NCBI GenBank assembly: GCA_019422525.1 | Contig: JAHZDE010000009.1 | Span: 41,929 to 105,928, forward strand | Origin: Clostridiales bacterium | GTDB taxonomy: Bacteria; Bacillota; Clostridia; Oscillospirales; Acutalibacteraceae | Length of the DNA stretch: 64,000 nucleotides | Reading direction: 5' to 3' | Part shown: positions 27,149 through 35,526 of the stretch, one piece after another | Numbering within the stretch: position 1 is the first letter of the stretch | How the letters are laid out: every line of letters begins with the position of its first letter | The notes under the pieces: model-generated | Databases searched by the model: none | What the model was told of the DNA's origin: nothing | The model's input: only the letters and a program-made list of their open reading frames with translations | Position numbers and translations under genes: made by a program

Positions 27149-28459
27149 TTATTCTTGATGGGAGAGAATCTCCGAAATCATAGTAAGTCCTCTTTGTGAC
27201 AAAGCCGCATAACGGGAGCGTTTATCCCGAATATGGGGCTCGATGGGCGGCAGCACACCGAAGTTTGCGCCCATAGGCTGAAAGTCTTTGGTGGGGCTGT
27301 TGGCCACATAATCGGCCAGCGCACCCATCATGGTTTCACGGGGAAGAATCAGCCGCTCTTTTCCAAGCAAATGGGCGGCGGCATTCCTTCCTGCCAGAAT
27401 TCCGGAAGACGCGGATTCCATATAGCCCTCCACACCGGTAATCTGTCCTGCAAAAAATAGCTCCGGCCGGGATTTCACGCTATAATCCGCTGCGAGGAAT
27501 CCCGGGGATTTTAAAAATGTATTGCGGTGCATGACGCCATAGCGGACGATTTCTGCATTTTGCAATCCGGGAATCATCCCAAATACCCGCTTCTGCTCAC
27601 CAAATTTCAAATTGGTCTGGAATCCCACCAGATTATATAGCGTTCCTTCCGCATCTTCACGGCGCAGCTGTACCACCGCCCAGGGACGATGTCCGGTACG
27701 CGGGTCACGCAGTCCTACCGGTTTTAACGGTCCAAACCGCAGAGTATCTTTTCCCCTTTGTGCCATGACCTCTACTGGCATACATCCCTCATACACTTTG
27801 GGATTGGCCACGTCGAAATCGTGTACCTGGGCGCGCTCGGCATTCACCAGCGCGTCATAAAAAGCTTCGTATTCCTCTTTGTTCATGGGACAATTGAGGT
27901 ACGCGTCATCTTCTCCCTTATCATATCGGGAAGCGGCAAAACACAAAGAGCGATCCAAACTATCCGCTGTGACGATGGGGGCGGCAGCATCAAAAAAGCT
28001 CAGCCCGCCGCCACACATTTTGAAGATATCCTCTGCCAGCGCATCCGCGGTCAGGGGACCGGTAGCGATGACCACACAGCCCTCCTTCGGGATTTCCGTA
28101 ACCTCTTTATGGACAACGGTAATCAGCGGATGGGCTTCAATCTTTTCAGTGGCTATTTTGGCAAACTGCACCCGATCTACTGCCAGAGCTCCGCCTGCGG
28201 GGACGGCACACTGGTCAGCACAGGCCATCAGTAGCGAGCCGAACCGACGCATTTCCTCTTTCAGCATCCCGGCGGCGCTTTCCAGCCGGGCGGCCTTGAG
28301 AGAATTGGAGCAGATGAGTTCTGCAAACAGAGGGCTTTGATGGGCCGGAGTGCGTTTTTCCGGTTTCATTTCAATCAGTCGGACAGGCACGCCCATTTGT
28401 GCGGCCTGCCATGCGGCCTCACAACCGGCGAGCCCTGCTCCGATAACGGTCAGCTCCAT
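27149..28459 (-). CDS. trmFO: tRNA (uracil-54-C5)-methyltransferase TrmFO
   Basis: Folate- and FAD-dependent enzyme that makes ribothymidine at position 54 of tRNA. 436 aa. FAD-binding VIGAGLAGCEAAWQ at the N-terminus, LICSNSLKA and GQITGVEGYMESASSG near the C-terminus. This enzyme replaces SAM-dependent TrmA in most Gram-positives. Located between topA and plsX on the same strand. Confidence 0.97.
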   Translation of the reverse strand: MELTVIGAGLAGCEAAWQAAQMGVPVRLIEMKPEKRTPAHQSPLFAELICSNSLKAARLESAAGMLKEEMRRFGSLLMACADQCAVPAGGALAVDRVQFAKIATEKIEAHPLITVVHKEVTEIPKEGCVVIATGPLTADALAEDIFKMCGGGLSFFDAAAPIVTADSLDRSLCFAASRYDKGEDDAYLNCPMNKEEYEAFYDALVNAERAQVHDFDVANPKVYEGCMPVEVMAQRGKDTLRFGPLKPVGLRDPRTGHRPWAVVQLRREDAEGTLYNLVGFQTNLKFGEQKRVFGMIPGLQNAEIVRYGVMHRNTFLKSPGFLAADYSVKSRPELFFAGQITGVEGYMESASSGILAGRNAAAHLLGKERLILPRETMMGALADYVANSPTKDFQPMGANFGVLPPIEPHIRDKRSRYAALSQRGLTMISEILSHQE

Positions 28460-28509
28460 GTGGGACTCCTTTCCTGTTGGGGTTCTGGTATGGGGGAATT
28501 ACGTTTTTC

Positions 28510-30600
28510 TTATTCTTCGTCTTCCTGCACCTTTTCATAGCCGCAGTCCGGCGTGATACAATAGAACTTGGGATGCTTCCCCTTCTTTTTCAGCAGCGTT
28601 TTGCCGCAGCGGGGGCACTTTTCCATGGTCGGCTCATCCCACGAAACAAAATCGCAATTGGGATATTCGCTGCATCCATAGAACACGCGGCCCCGCTTGG
28701 ATTTTTTCACCACAACCTTGCCGCCGCACTTGGGGCACTCTGCGCCGGTTTCGTGGACGATTTTTTTGATATTCTTACACTCCGGGTAACCGGAGCAGGC
28801 AATAAACTTTCCGTACCGGCCAAATTTGACCACCATCGGGCGACCACACTTTTCACAAATCAAATCAGTCTGATCTTCCTTCAGCGTGATTTTGACGCCT
28901 TCCATTTCTTTTTTGGCCTTTTGCAGCGTCTTATCGAAATCATCATAGAATTTGTGCAGCGTTTCAACCCAGTTTTCTTCACCGCTCTGTACCTTATCCA
29001 GGTCGCTTTCAACCTGTGCGGTAAACTTTACATTGACGATTTTCGGGAAGCGCTCCTTCATCAGCTGCGTGGAAACCTCACCCAATTCGGTGGGCTTAAA
29101 GGCTTTTCCTTCCCGCACCACATATTCCCTTCCGGTGATGGTGGAAATGGTAGCAGCATAGGTGGAAGGACGGCCAATACCATTTTCTTCCAAAGCTTTA
29201 ATCAGCGAAGCTTCGGTATAACGTGCTGGAGGCTGAGTGAAATGCTGGTTTCCGGCAAGCTCTTTTTTCCGCAGGGGCATGTCTTGCTCCAGCACCGGCA
29301 GTGCGCCGGTTACTTCGCTCTCTTCATCCTTGCCTTCCACATAGAGCACCGTAAAGCCGTCAAAAGTAACGGTATAGCCGGAAGCCTTGAACAGGTATCC
29401 GTTTGCAGTAATATCCGCTTGGGTAGTGCTTTGCAGGCAATTGGACATCTGACAAGCCACAAACCGCTCCCAGATAAGTTTGTAGAGTTTATACTGATCG
29501 CCAGTTAGGCTGGATTTTACCTCGTCGGGGGTCAGACGCACATTGGTGGGACGGATGGCTTCGTGGCCGTCCTGAGCACCTGCGCGGGTCTTGTACTGAC
29601 GGGGTTTGTCGGGTACATACCGGTCGCCCCAACGCTCACGAATATACTCGGCAGCTTCTTTGACAGCATCTTCTGACAAACGCAGCGAGTCGGTTCTCAT
29701 ATAAGTAATCAGACCCACAGCGCCTTGGCCTTCAATTTCTACGCCTTCGTATAATTCCTGGGCGGCCTTCATAGTACGCCGTGCCTGGAATCCCAATTTG
29801 CGGGAAGCTTCCTGCTGCATGGTAGAGGTGCTAAACGGCGGGGCCGGAGACTTGCGGCGGCTGCCCTTCTTAATTTTGGCGACGGTAAACTGCGCATCTT
29901 CCAGCTTTTCCAGAATGGCGTCGGCCTCTTCTTTGTTGGAAATCTTGATTTTATTTCCGGCTTCATCCCCATAGAAGGAAGCGGGGAACGCCTTTCTGCC
30001 GCCCTTGGGAACCAGCTTCGCATCAATGGTCCAGTATTCTTCAGGCTTAAAAGCGCGAATTTCCTCTTCCCTATCCACCACCAGACGCACAGCCACTGAC
30101 TGTACACGACCAGCCGAAAGGCCTTTTCGAATTACTTTTGCCAAAAACGGACTGAGCTTGTAACCCACCAAACGGTCCAGAATTCGGCGGGCCTGCTGGG
30201 CGTTCACCAAGTCCATATCAATCCGCCGGGGATGCTCCATACCGTTGGAAACGCCGGTTTTGGTGATTTCGTTAAAAGTCACGCGGTTTTCTTCGTTAAT
30301 ATCCAGCCCCAGAATATAGGCCAGATGCCAGGAAATGGCTTCTCCTTCCCGGTCAGGGTCGGTTGCCAGATAAATCCCGTCGCTTTGGGCGGCAGCGGTT
30401 TTCAGTTCATCCACCAGTTTTTCCTTGCCCTTGATAATGGTATATTTCGGGGCAAAATCATGTTTGACATCCACGCTCAACCGCTTTTCCGGCAAATCGC
30501 GTACATGTCCCATCGAGGCCACCACTTCATAACCGGGGCCCAAATATTTCTTAATCGTCTTCGCCTTGGACGGAGACTCCACAATCACAAGTTTTGACAC
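28510..30600 (-). CDS. topA: DNA topoisomerase I
   Basis: Type IA topoisomerase that relaxes negative supercoils. 696 aa. Toprim domain (SPSKAKTIKKYLG, TDPDREGEAISWHL), the catalytic tyrosine in LITYMRTDSLRLS, and three C-terminal four-Cys zinc ribbons beginning CEKCGRP, CPKCGGK and CPRCGKT. The start is GTG at 30600, with AGGTG eight bases upstream. It follows dprA after a 199-base gap that holds long inverted repeats. Confidence 0.97.
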   Translation of the reverse strand: MSKLVIVESPSKAKTIKKYLGPGYEVVASMGHVRDLPEKRLSVDVKHDFAPKYTIIKGKEKLVDELKTAAAQSDGIYLATDPDREGEAISWHLAYILGLDINEENRVTFNEITKTGVSNGMEHPRRIDMDLVNAQQARRILDRLVGYKLSPFLAKVIRKGLSAGRVQSVAVRLVVDREEEIRAFKPEEYWTIDAKLVPKGGRKAFPASFYGDEAGNKIKISNKEEADAILEKLEDAQFTVAKIKKGSRRKSPAPPFSTSTMQQEASRKLGFQARRTMKAAQELYEGVEIEGQGAVGLITYMRTDSLRLSEDAVKEAAEYIRERWGDRYVPDKPRQYKTRAGAQDGHEAIRPTNVRLTPDEVKSSLTGDQYKLYKLIWERFVACQMSNCLQSTTQADITANGYLFKASGYTVTFDGFTVLYVEGKDEESEVTGALPVLEQDMPLRKKELAGNQHFTQPPARYTEASLIKALEENGIGRPSTYAATISTITGREYVVREGKAFKPTELGEVSTQLMKERFPKIVNVKFTAQVESDLDKVQSGEENWVETLHKFYDDFDKTLQKAKKEMEGVKITLKEDQTDLICEKCGRPMVVKFGRYGKFIACSGYPECKNIKKIVHETGAECPKCGGKVVVKKSKRGRVFYGCSEYPNCDFVSWDEPTMEKCPRCGKTLLKKKGKHPKFYCITPDCGYEKVQEDEE

Positions 30601-30744
30601 AGGTGCTTCACCTATCTTTCCTAAATAATTTGTCCGTGTTTTTCAAACGATTTTTGAAACGGCTTTTATCACAACATATATCACAATTGGCCGGTCCTGC
30701 CGGTCGAACTGTGACAGCCACGGACAAAATTGTTTTTGAGGTAA

Positions 30745-30785
30745 CCTTTGTGAAAACCGACCGAGCTCGGACGGCTTTCACAAGG
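30745..30785. repeat. 41-base near-perfect palindrome between dprA and topA
   Basis: Inverted repeat with arms CCTTTGTGAAAACCGACCGAG and its near complement, centred on GAGCTC, with only a few mismatches. It begins 14 bases after the dprA stop. No T-run follows on either strand, so it is not a standard terminator. A second, weaker inverted repeat (about 30686-30719, TCACA...TGTGA arms with CCGG cores) lies next to it. The rest of this gap shows nothing further. Confidence 0.7.
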
Positions 30786-30799
30786 ACTACCATGGGAAA

Positions 30800-32008
30800 T
30801 CAGCTGCGCTTGGCATACCTTCTCCCCGAAAAGGAACGGATTTTTCCCGACAGTTCCAGTTCGGTAGCTGCGCGGAAAATATCTTGGATGTGCATTCCGG
30901 TTTTCATACTCAATTCTTCTGCCGTAATAGGTTCCCGGCTTAATGCCTGATACATCTTTTGGGCTGAAGAAGAAAGGGTTTTTGGAATATCTTCCTTCTC
31001 TGCTGCTGCCTCTCGAGCCTTTGAAGCGTGGGACAGATGAGAAGAAGAAACCGTCACATTCTCGCTCTGCTCCAAGGGTTTGTCCTGGCAAATTTGAGAA
31101 AGGGGTTCCCGAGGAGGAATTTGACAGGCCGGAAAGCGATGTTTAAACTCTGTGAGAATATCTGCCGCACAGGAAACGGGTTTGGCGCCATCCCACAAAA
31201 GCTGTAATACCCCTTCTGCATTTTCACGCCAGGAATCCACCAGCAAAGTAAACACGTCCCGGCTTTGTTCCACTGCATGACGGGCAGTCATCATAGTACC
31301 GCTTTTGACCGAAGCCTCTGCTACCAAAACCCCACAGCTAAGCCCGGAAATCAGTCGGTTCCTGATACCAAAATGCCAACGTTGCACATCCGTCTCCGGT
31401 GGATATTCGCTGACAACGGTGCCGTTTTCCGCAATAGCACGCCGCATCTTTTCCCCTGTTTTGGGATAAGGCCTATCAAGACTTCCAGCCAAAAGACAAA
31501 TGGTTTTTCCTCCTGCATCCAGTGCGCCCAAATGAGCCGAAGAGTCAATTCCTACGGCGCCACCGCTTACCACAATCGTTCCGGCCCGAGCAAGCTGTTC
31601 ACTGAGCACCCGGGCAGCAGTCAAAGCATTGGGACAAGCTTTTCGGGAACCAACAATAGCCACTGTCGGCACATCATCTACGGCAGGCAGCTCTCCTTGA
31701 TAATACAGGACAGCCGGAGGATTGTCAATTTGGGAAAGGCATGTCGGAAAATTTTCACTTTCCGGTGTCAGTAGTTTCATGGAAAGTTTTTGTGCCTTTT
31801 CCATGATTTTCCTGCATTGGGAAAGGGAAATCTCGCTGGCTCTCTGGGATTCCGCTTTACTGAATACAGAGGAATCAGACAGAAGTTTTGGCGCTTCTTC
31901 ATAAAAAGCGCGAACAGAAGAAAACTTTCGCCACAGCTGTACTGGTTTACTGCTGCCGCTGCCAAACACCTGCTGAAGCCAAATCCAGTATACTGTGTTT
32001 GTGTCCAT
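30800..32008 (-). CDS. dprA: DNA-processing protein DprA (Smf)
   Basis: Binds incoming single-stranded DNA and loads RecA during natural transformation. 402 aa: an N-terminal helical region, the Rossmann-like core (VAIVGSRKACPNAL, VVSGGAVGIDSSAHLGAL, SEYPPETDVQRWHFGIRNRLI) and a C-terminal winged helix (EPITAEELSMKTGMHIQDIF). Start ATG at 32008 is preceded by GAGGG; a TTG 6 bases earlier is less suitable. Followed by topA, a common arrangement. Confidence 0.95.
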   Translation of the reverse strand: MDTNTVYWIWLQQVFGSGSSKPVQLWRKFSSVRAFYEEAPKLLSDSSVFSKAESQRASEISLSQCRKIMEKAQKLSMKLLTPESENFPTCLSQIDNPPAVLYYQGELPAVDDVPTVAIVGSRKACPNALTAARVLSEQLARAGTIVVSGGAVGIDSSAHLGALDAGGKTICLLAGSLDRPYPKTGEKMRRAIAENGTVVSEYPPETDVQRWHFGIRNRLISGLSCGVLVAEASVKSGTMMTARHAVEQSRDVFTLLVDSWRENAEGVLQLLWDGAKPVSCAADILTEFKHRFPACQIPPREPLSQICQDKPLEQSENVTVSSSHLSHASKAREAAAEKEDIPKTLSSSAQKMYQALSREPITAEELSMKTGMHIQDIFRAATELELSGKIRSFSGRRYAKRS

Positions 32009-32042
32009 CTTCAATTTCCCTCTTTTCCCTCAGCTTATGGAG

Positions 32043-32831
32043 TTATCGAACCATTTCCCACATAAGAATCGCCGATGAAGCTGCCGCATTTAAAGATTCT
32101 GCCCGGCCCTCCATGGGAATGGTTACCCGACGGCTGCACGCCTGGATGGTTTGAGGCAATAGGCCGTTCCCTTCATTGCCCACCAGCATTACCGAGCCCT
32201 TCGGGAATTTGCACTCCGTCACTTTTTCGGCAGAATCGTCTGGTACAGCGGCGAAGGTGGAAAATCCTCTCTCATGCAGCTTTGCAGCACAGACGGCAAA
32301 TTCCCCGCCTTCATACACCGGCAGCCGGAAAGCCGCCCCCATCCCTGCCCGCAGAGTTTTGGGACTGAATACATCACAGCAGGTACCGAATAAAATCAAC
32401 CCGGAAATTCCCAGTGCTTCAGCAGTACGCATGACAGCCCCCAAATTGCCTGGGTCCTGTAAATTTTCCACAGCAATATACTTTTCTTCCTCAGACAACT
32501 TTTCGACAGTCTTGCTTTCTGGCAGCTGGCATACGGCAAAAACTCCCTGACTGTTTTTGGTGTCTGACAACAGCTCTGCAGCATGCGGTTCCACCGAATA
32601 TACTTCCTGCGCTTTTTCCATCAGCGGTTCAATATATTCCCGATATTTGTCTCTTGCTTTTTCCGTGAAAAACAAACGCTCAACCAAGGCTTGACTTCGC
32701 AATGCATCATAGCACAGCCTTGCGCCTTCCACGACAAAAAGGCCCTGTGCCCTTCTGTTTTCCACAGAACGCACGAGCCCGGCAGTTTCTTTGATCAGTT
32801 CGTTTTTCCGGCTTGAAATGTGTGTGACCAT
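32043..32831 (-). CDS. SpoU/TrmH family rRNA or tRNA 2'-O-methyltransferase
   Basis: 262-aa SPOUT methyltransferase with an N-terminal substrate-binding domain (about 1-95) and the knotted SAM domain: ENLQDPGNLGAVMRTAEALG (motif 1), LVGNEGNGL (motif 2) and IPMEGRAESLNAAASSAI (motif 3). Start ATG 32831 is chosen at the conserved N-terminus (HISSRKNELIK) with GAGAGGA upstream; open sequence further up is a shadow of rplT. It usually modifies rRNA near rplT-pheS loci, but the target is unknown. Confidence 0.9.
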   Translation of the reverse strand: MVTHISSRKNELIKETAGLVRSVENRRAQGLFVVEGARLCYDALRSQALVERLFFTEKARDKYREYIEPLMEKAQEVYSVEPHAAELLSDTKNSQGVFAVCQLPESKTVEKLSEEEKYIAVENLQDPGNLGAVMRTAEALGISGLILFGTCCDVFSPKTLRAGMGAAFRLPVYEGGEFAVCAAKLHERGFSTFAAVPDDSAEKVTECKFPKGSVMLVGNEGNGLLPQTIQACSRRVTIPMEGRAESLNAAASSAILMWEMVR

Positions 32832-32860
32832 GCCTGTCCTCTCTCTCCCAAATTTAGCTA

Positions 32861-32892
32861 AAAGATACGCCCGGAGCCAAAGGCCCCGAGCG
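32861..32892 (-). terminator. Terminator of the infC-rpmI-rplT operon
   Basis: Eleven-pair stem (CGCTCGGGGCC with GGCTCCGGGCG, G-U pairs allowed) on a three-base loop, then TATCTTTT on the minus strand, just after the rplT stop. Confidence 0.85.
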
Positions 32893-32905
32893 CACTGACA
32901 GCTTA

Positions 32906-33259
32906 TTAGAGAGCAGCCTTGGCCTGCTCGACCAGAGCCTTGAATGCGGCTTCGTCGGCGATGGCGATTTCGGACAGCATCTTGCGGTTCAGCGTGATGC
33001 CGGCCTTCTTCAGACCGTTCATGAAAGTGGAATAGTTGATGCCGTTCATCTTGCAAGCAGCAGAGATTCTGGTGATCCACAGACGGCGGAAATCTCTCTT
33101 TCTGTGCTTACGGCCGATATATGCATAGTTGCCGGACTTCATAACAGCCTGCTTGGCCATCTTGAAGTGTCTGCTCTTGGAACCCCAATAGCCCTTAGCC
33201 AGCTTCAGAACCTTTTTTCTTCTCTTGCGAGTCATCAACGCGCCTTTTACACGTGCCAT
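32906..33259 (-). CDS. rplT: Ribosomal protein bL20
   Basis: 117-aa 50S assembly protein binding 23S rRNA. It starts MARVKGALMTRKRRKKVLKLAKG, with the usual basic N-terminal tail. Last gene of infC-rpmI-rplT. In Bacillus subtilis, L20 also represses this operon through its leader, and the leader found here has matching elements. Confidence 0.99.
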   Translation of the reverse strand: MARVKGALMTRKRRKKVLKLAKGYWGSKSRHFKMAKQAVMKSGNYAYIGRKHRKRDFRRLWITRISAACKMNGINYSTFMNGLKKAGITLNRKMLSEIAIADEAAFKALVEQAKAAL

Positions 33260-33305
33260 TTCTTATACCTCCAACAAAATTATAGGAATCGTTACAGTAA
33301 AAATC

Positions 33306-33509
33306 TTATTTGTAGGGCAGGAGTCTCTTCACCTGACGGACATTGGTCTTATCCGCAACAGTGGTGCCGCGCAGAGCGCGCTTGGTCTTGCGGGTTTTGC
33401 CGTGGCCGTTGAGCAGGTGGCTCTTGTTGGCATGAGCACGGATGACCTTACCATTTTTAGAAATCTTGAAGCGCTTTTTTGCGCCGCTGTGAGTCTTAAT
33501 CTTGGGCAT
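33306..33509 (-). CDS. rpmI: Ribosomal protein bL35
   Basis: 67-aa, highly basic protein of the large subunit, with the typical start MPKIKTHSGAKKRFK. It lies between infC and rplT in the standard order, 25 bases after the infC stop. Confidence 0.99.
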   Translation of the reverse strand: MPKIKTHSGAKKRFKISKNGKVIRAHANKSHLLNGHGKTRKTKRALRGTTVADKTNVRQVKRLLPYK

Positions 33510-33534
33510 GACTGCTCCTCCTTAGAAGTGTATA

Positions 33535-34053
33535 TTATTTGACGGGCTTGGGGGCAAGGAACATCAGCATGTTTCTTCCCTCAAGCTTTGCCGGCTTTTC
33601 AATGTTGGCAAACTCGGCGCAGGCTTCTGCAAACCGACGCATGGTTTCATAGCCGTGCTCCGGATGGCCCATTTCGCGGCCGCGGAATCGGATGGAAACC
33701 TTGACCTTGTTGCCGTCCTCCAAAAAGCGCTTGGCGTGACCCAGCTTTGTATTAAAATCATGGGTGTCAATGTTGAGAGACAGACGAATTTCCTTGATTT
33801 CAACCACGCGCTGATTTTTCCGGGCTTCTTTTTCCCGCTTGGCCTGTTCAAAACGGAACTTGCCATAGTCGATAATCTTACACACCGGAGGCTTTGCCTG
33901 GGGCGCAATTTTTACCAGATCCAGGTTACGGGCATACGCTTTTTCCAGCGCCTGGCTGGCAGGCATGATGCCCAGCTGAGAGCCATCGGAATCAATGACG
34001 CGGACTTCCTTATCGCGGATTTCTTCGTTAATCTGCAGTTCCTTGTTGCTAAT
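33535..34053 (-). CDS. infC: Translation initiation factor IF-3 (AUU start)
   Basis: 172-aa factor that keeps ribosomal subunits apart and checks start codons. The two-domain IF-3 fold is plain: INEEIRDKEVRVIDSDGSQLGIM at the N-terminus and IRFRGREMGHPEHGYE in the C-domain. No ATG, GTG or TTG starts the conserved N-terminus. ATT at 34053 lies nine bases after GGAGG and begins ISNKELQINEE, so the start is taken as AUU, the rare codon that lets IF-3 repress its own translation in many bacteria. Confidence 0.96.
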   Translation of the reverse strand: MSNKELQINEEIRDKEVRVIDSDGSQLGIMPASQALEKAYARNLDLVKIAPQAKPPVCKIIDYGKFRFEQAKREKEARKNQRVVEIKEIRLSLNIDTHDFNTKLGHAKRFLEDGNKVKVSIRFRGREMGHPEHGYETMRRFAEACAEFANIEKPAKLEGRNMLMFLAPKPVK

Positions 34054-34082
34054 GGGTAAGCACCTCCAAAACACGTAGTCAT

Positions 34083-34228
34083 CAAAACAAAAGCACGGAC
34101 AAAATTTTGTCCGTGCGTCAATGCTCAGAAAAGCACAGAGCAACTGCTCTGTTTACTTTACTTCCTATTGACCCGTGCAGACAAAACTCCACAGGTGAGA
34201 ACTTGATGTCCGTTCTTCTTTGTTTAAC
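34083..34228 (-). promoter_or_regulatory. infC leader with L20-type attenuator
   Basis: The minus-strand leader holds a strong terminator, GCACGGAC...GTCCGTGC (34093-34116) followed by TTTTGTTTT (34083-34092), ahead of infC. Another hairpin ACAGAG...CTCTGT lies at 34135-34152. An upstream segment GTCTGCACGGG (34172-34182) can pair with the 3' half of the terminator (CCGTGC), forming an alternative antiterminator. This is the logic of the L20 leader of Firmicutes. Confidence 0.75.
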
Positions 34229-34235
34229 CTTTGTT

Positions 34236-34264
34236 ATTATACACGCCCGCATCCCTGCTGTCAA
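34236..34264 (-). promoter_or_regulatory. infC operon promoter
   Basis: Consensus TTGACA (34259-34264), a 17-base spacer and TATAAT (34236-34241) on the minus strand. It leaves a leader of about 175 bases before the AUU start. Confidence 0.9.
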
Positions 34265-34357
34265 GAAAAATTTTTCCAAACCGGCGCATATTTTTTCTTT
34301 ACCAAGAACAGAATATCCTATATCCAGCAAAAAAGCAAGCATATCGGAGGTTTTTTC

Positions 34358-35062
34358 ATGATTATTTCTTTTTTGCGCACCATTTTGCTGTACATAGTCA
34401 TTTTGGCTTCGGTACGGCTGATGGGAAAAAGGCAAATCAGCGAACTGCAAACCTCGGAGCTGGTTGTGACCCTTCTGATTTCCGACATTGCGGCCATCCC
34501 TATGCAGAATACCGGCCAGCCTCTGGCAAGCGGATTCATTCCTATTGGGGTATTGGTCATGTGCGAAATCGCGGTTTCCGTCTTTATGCTCAAAAGCGGC
34601 AAGTTCCGCCGCCTGGTTTGCGGCAAGCCCATTGTCCTCATTCAAAACGGCCAGGTTGACCAGAAAGAAATGTCCCGCCTGCGTTTGAGCATTGAAGATT
34701 TGTTTGAAGAACTGCGGGAAAAAGATGTGTTTTCGATCCGTGATGTAGAATGGGCGATTATGGAAACCAACGGTAAAATCAGTATTGTCAAAAAGCCGGA
34801 TGCCGACACCCCAACCAACCGCCTTTTAGGCCTCTCTCCCCCGGACACCGGATTGGAAGTGGTGGTTATCAGCGATGGGGAATTTTCTGATGCGTCCCTT
34901 CAGTTATGTGGGAAAAATCGAATCTGGGCCCAGTCGGTTTTGGAAAAAATGGGTCTTTCTGCGGGGCAAGTTTTTATTATGACCGCTGATATGCAAGGCG
35001 GCTATGCCGTCATCCCAAAATCGGAGAGCGGCCTTTCGAAAGTGAAAGGAGGCAATGCCTGA
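34358..35062 (+). CDS. DUF421/YetF-like membrane protein
   Basis: 234-aa membrane protein: three hydrophobic helices in the first ~90 residues (FLRTILLYIVILASVRLMG first), then a cytoplasmic DUF421 domain (GKPIVLIQNGQVD, the DLFEELREKDVFSIRDVEWAIMET region). Start ATG follows GGAGG; the open frame upstream lies in the infC promoter region. Its stop overlaps the next start (TGATG). The family occurs with DUF4363 proteins in spore formers; function unknown. Confidence 0.88.
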   Translation: MIISFLRTILLYIVILASVRLMGKRQISELQTSELVVTLLISDIAAIPMQNTGQPLASGFIPIGVLVMCEIAVSVFMLKSGKFRRLVCGKPIVLIQNGQVDQKEMSRLRLSIEDLFEELREKDVFSIRDVEWAIMETNGKISIVKKPDADTPTNRLLGLSPPDTGLEVVVISDGEFSDASLQLCGKNRIWAQSVLEKMGLSAGQVFIMTADMQGGYAVIPKSESGLSKVKGGNA

Positions 35063-35442
35063 TGAAACGTCTGTGGGCTTCGGGAATCCTGCTGGTATTT
35101 TTGCTGGGGCTGTGCGGCCTTGGCTATTGGACAGCGGAAACCTCTTCTCAAAAGCTGCTGCGGCAGCTAAACCTTTTGCAAAGCGAAATCTATCAGGGAA
35201 ACCTTTCTACCGCCTTGGCCGTCAGCCAGGGCATCCAGCACCAATGGGAAGAAGAGCACAAAAAACTGTGTACCTTTATGCCTCATGACGACCTGACGGC
35301 TTTGGGCGAAACCCTGTCCGAATTGCCCGCGCTGATTGAAAGTGAAGAACTGGGCCTGCTCAAATCCCGGTGCAGCCTTGCTTCCATGCAGCTCTCACAG
35401 CTGTCGGAAGGGGAAGTGATTACCTTGGACAACCTTTTATAA
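35062..35442 (+). CDS. DUF4363 family protein
   Basis: 126-aa protein with one N-terminal membrane helix (residues about 5-24) followed by an extracytoplasmic helical domain. It is coupled to the DUF421 gene by a one-base overlap, the usual partner arrangement. No catalytic motif is visible and the function is unknown. Confidence 0.78.
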   Translation: MKRLWASGILLVFLLGLCGLGYWTAETSSQKLLRQLNLLQSEIYQGNLSTALAVSQGIQHQWEEEHKKLCTFMPHDDLTALGETLSELPALIESEELGLLKSRCSLASMQLSQLSEGEVITLDNLL

Positions 35443-35456
35443 AGGACAGGTTTTCG

Positions 35457-35486
35457 TTGTGTATTTCCCTGGGAATATGGTATAAT
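35457..35486 (+). promoter_or_regulatory. Promoter of the molybdenum cofactor cluster
   Basis: TTGTGT (35457-35462), an 18-base spacer and TATAAT (35481-35486), about 40 bases before the first ATG of the cluster. No Moco riboswitch was recognised here. Confidence 0.7.
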
Positions 35487-35526
35487 GAAAAAAATCCACT
35501 TTGCCATGCCAAGGGAGGACAACAGT

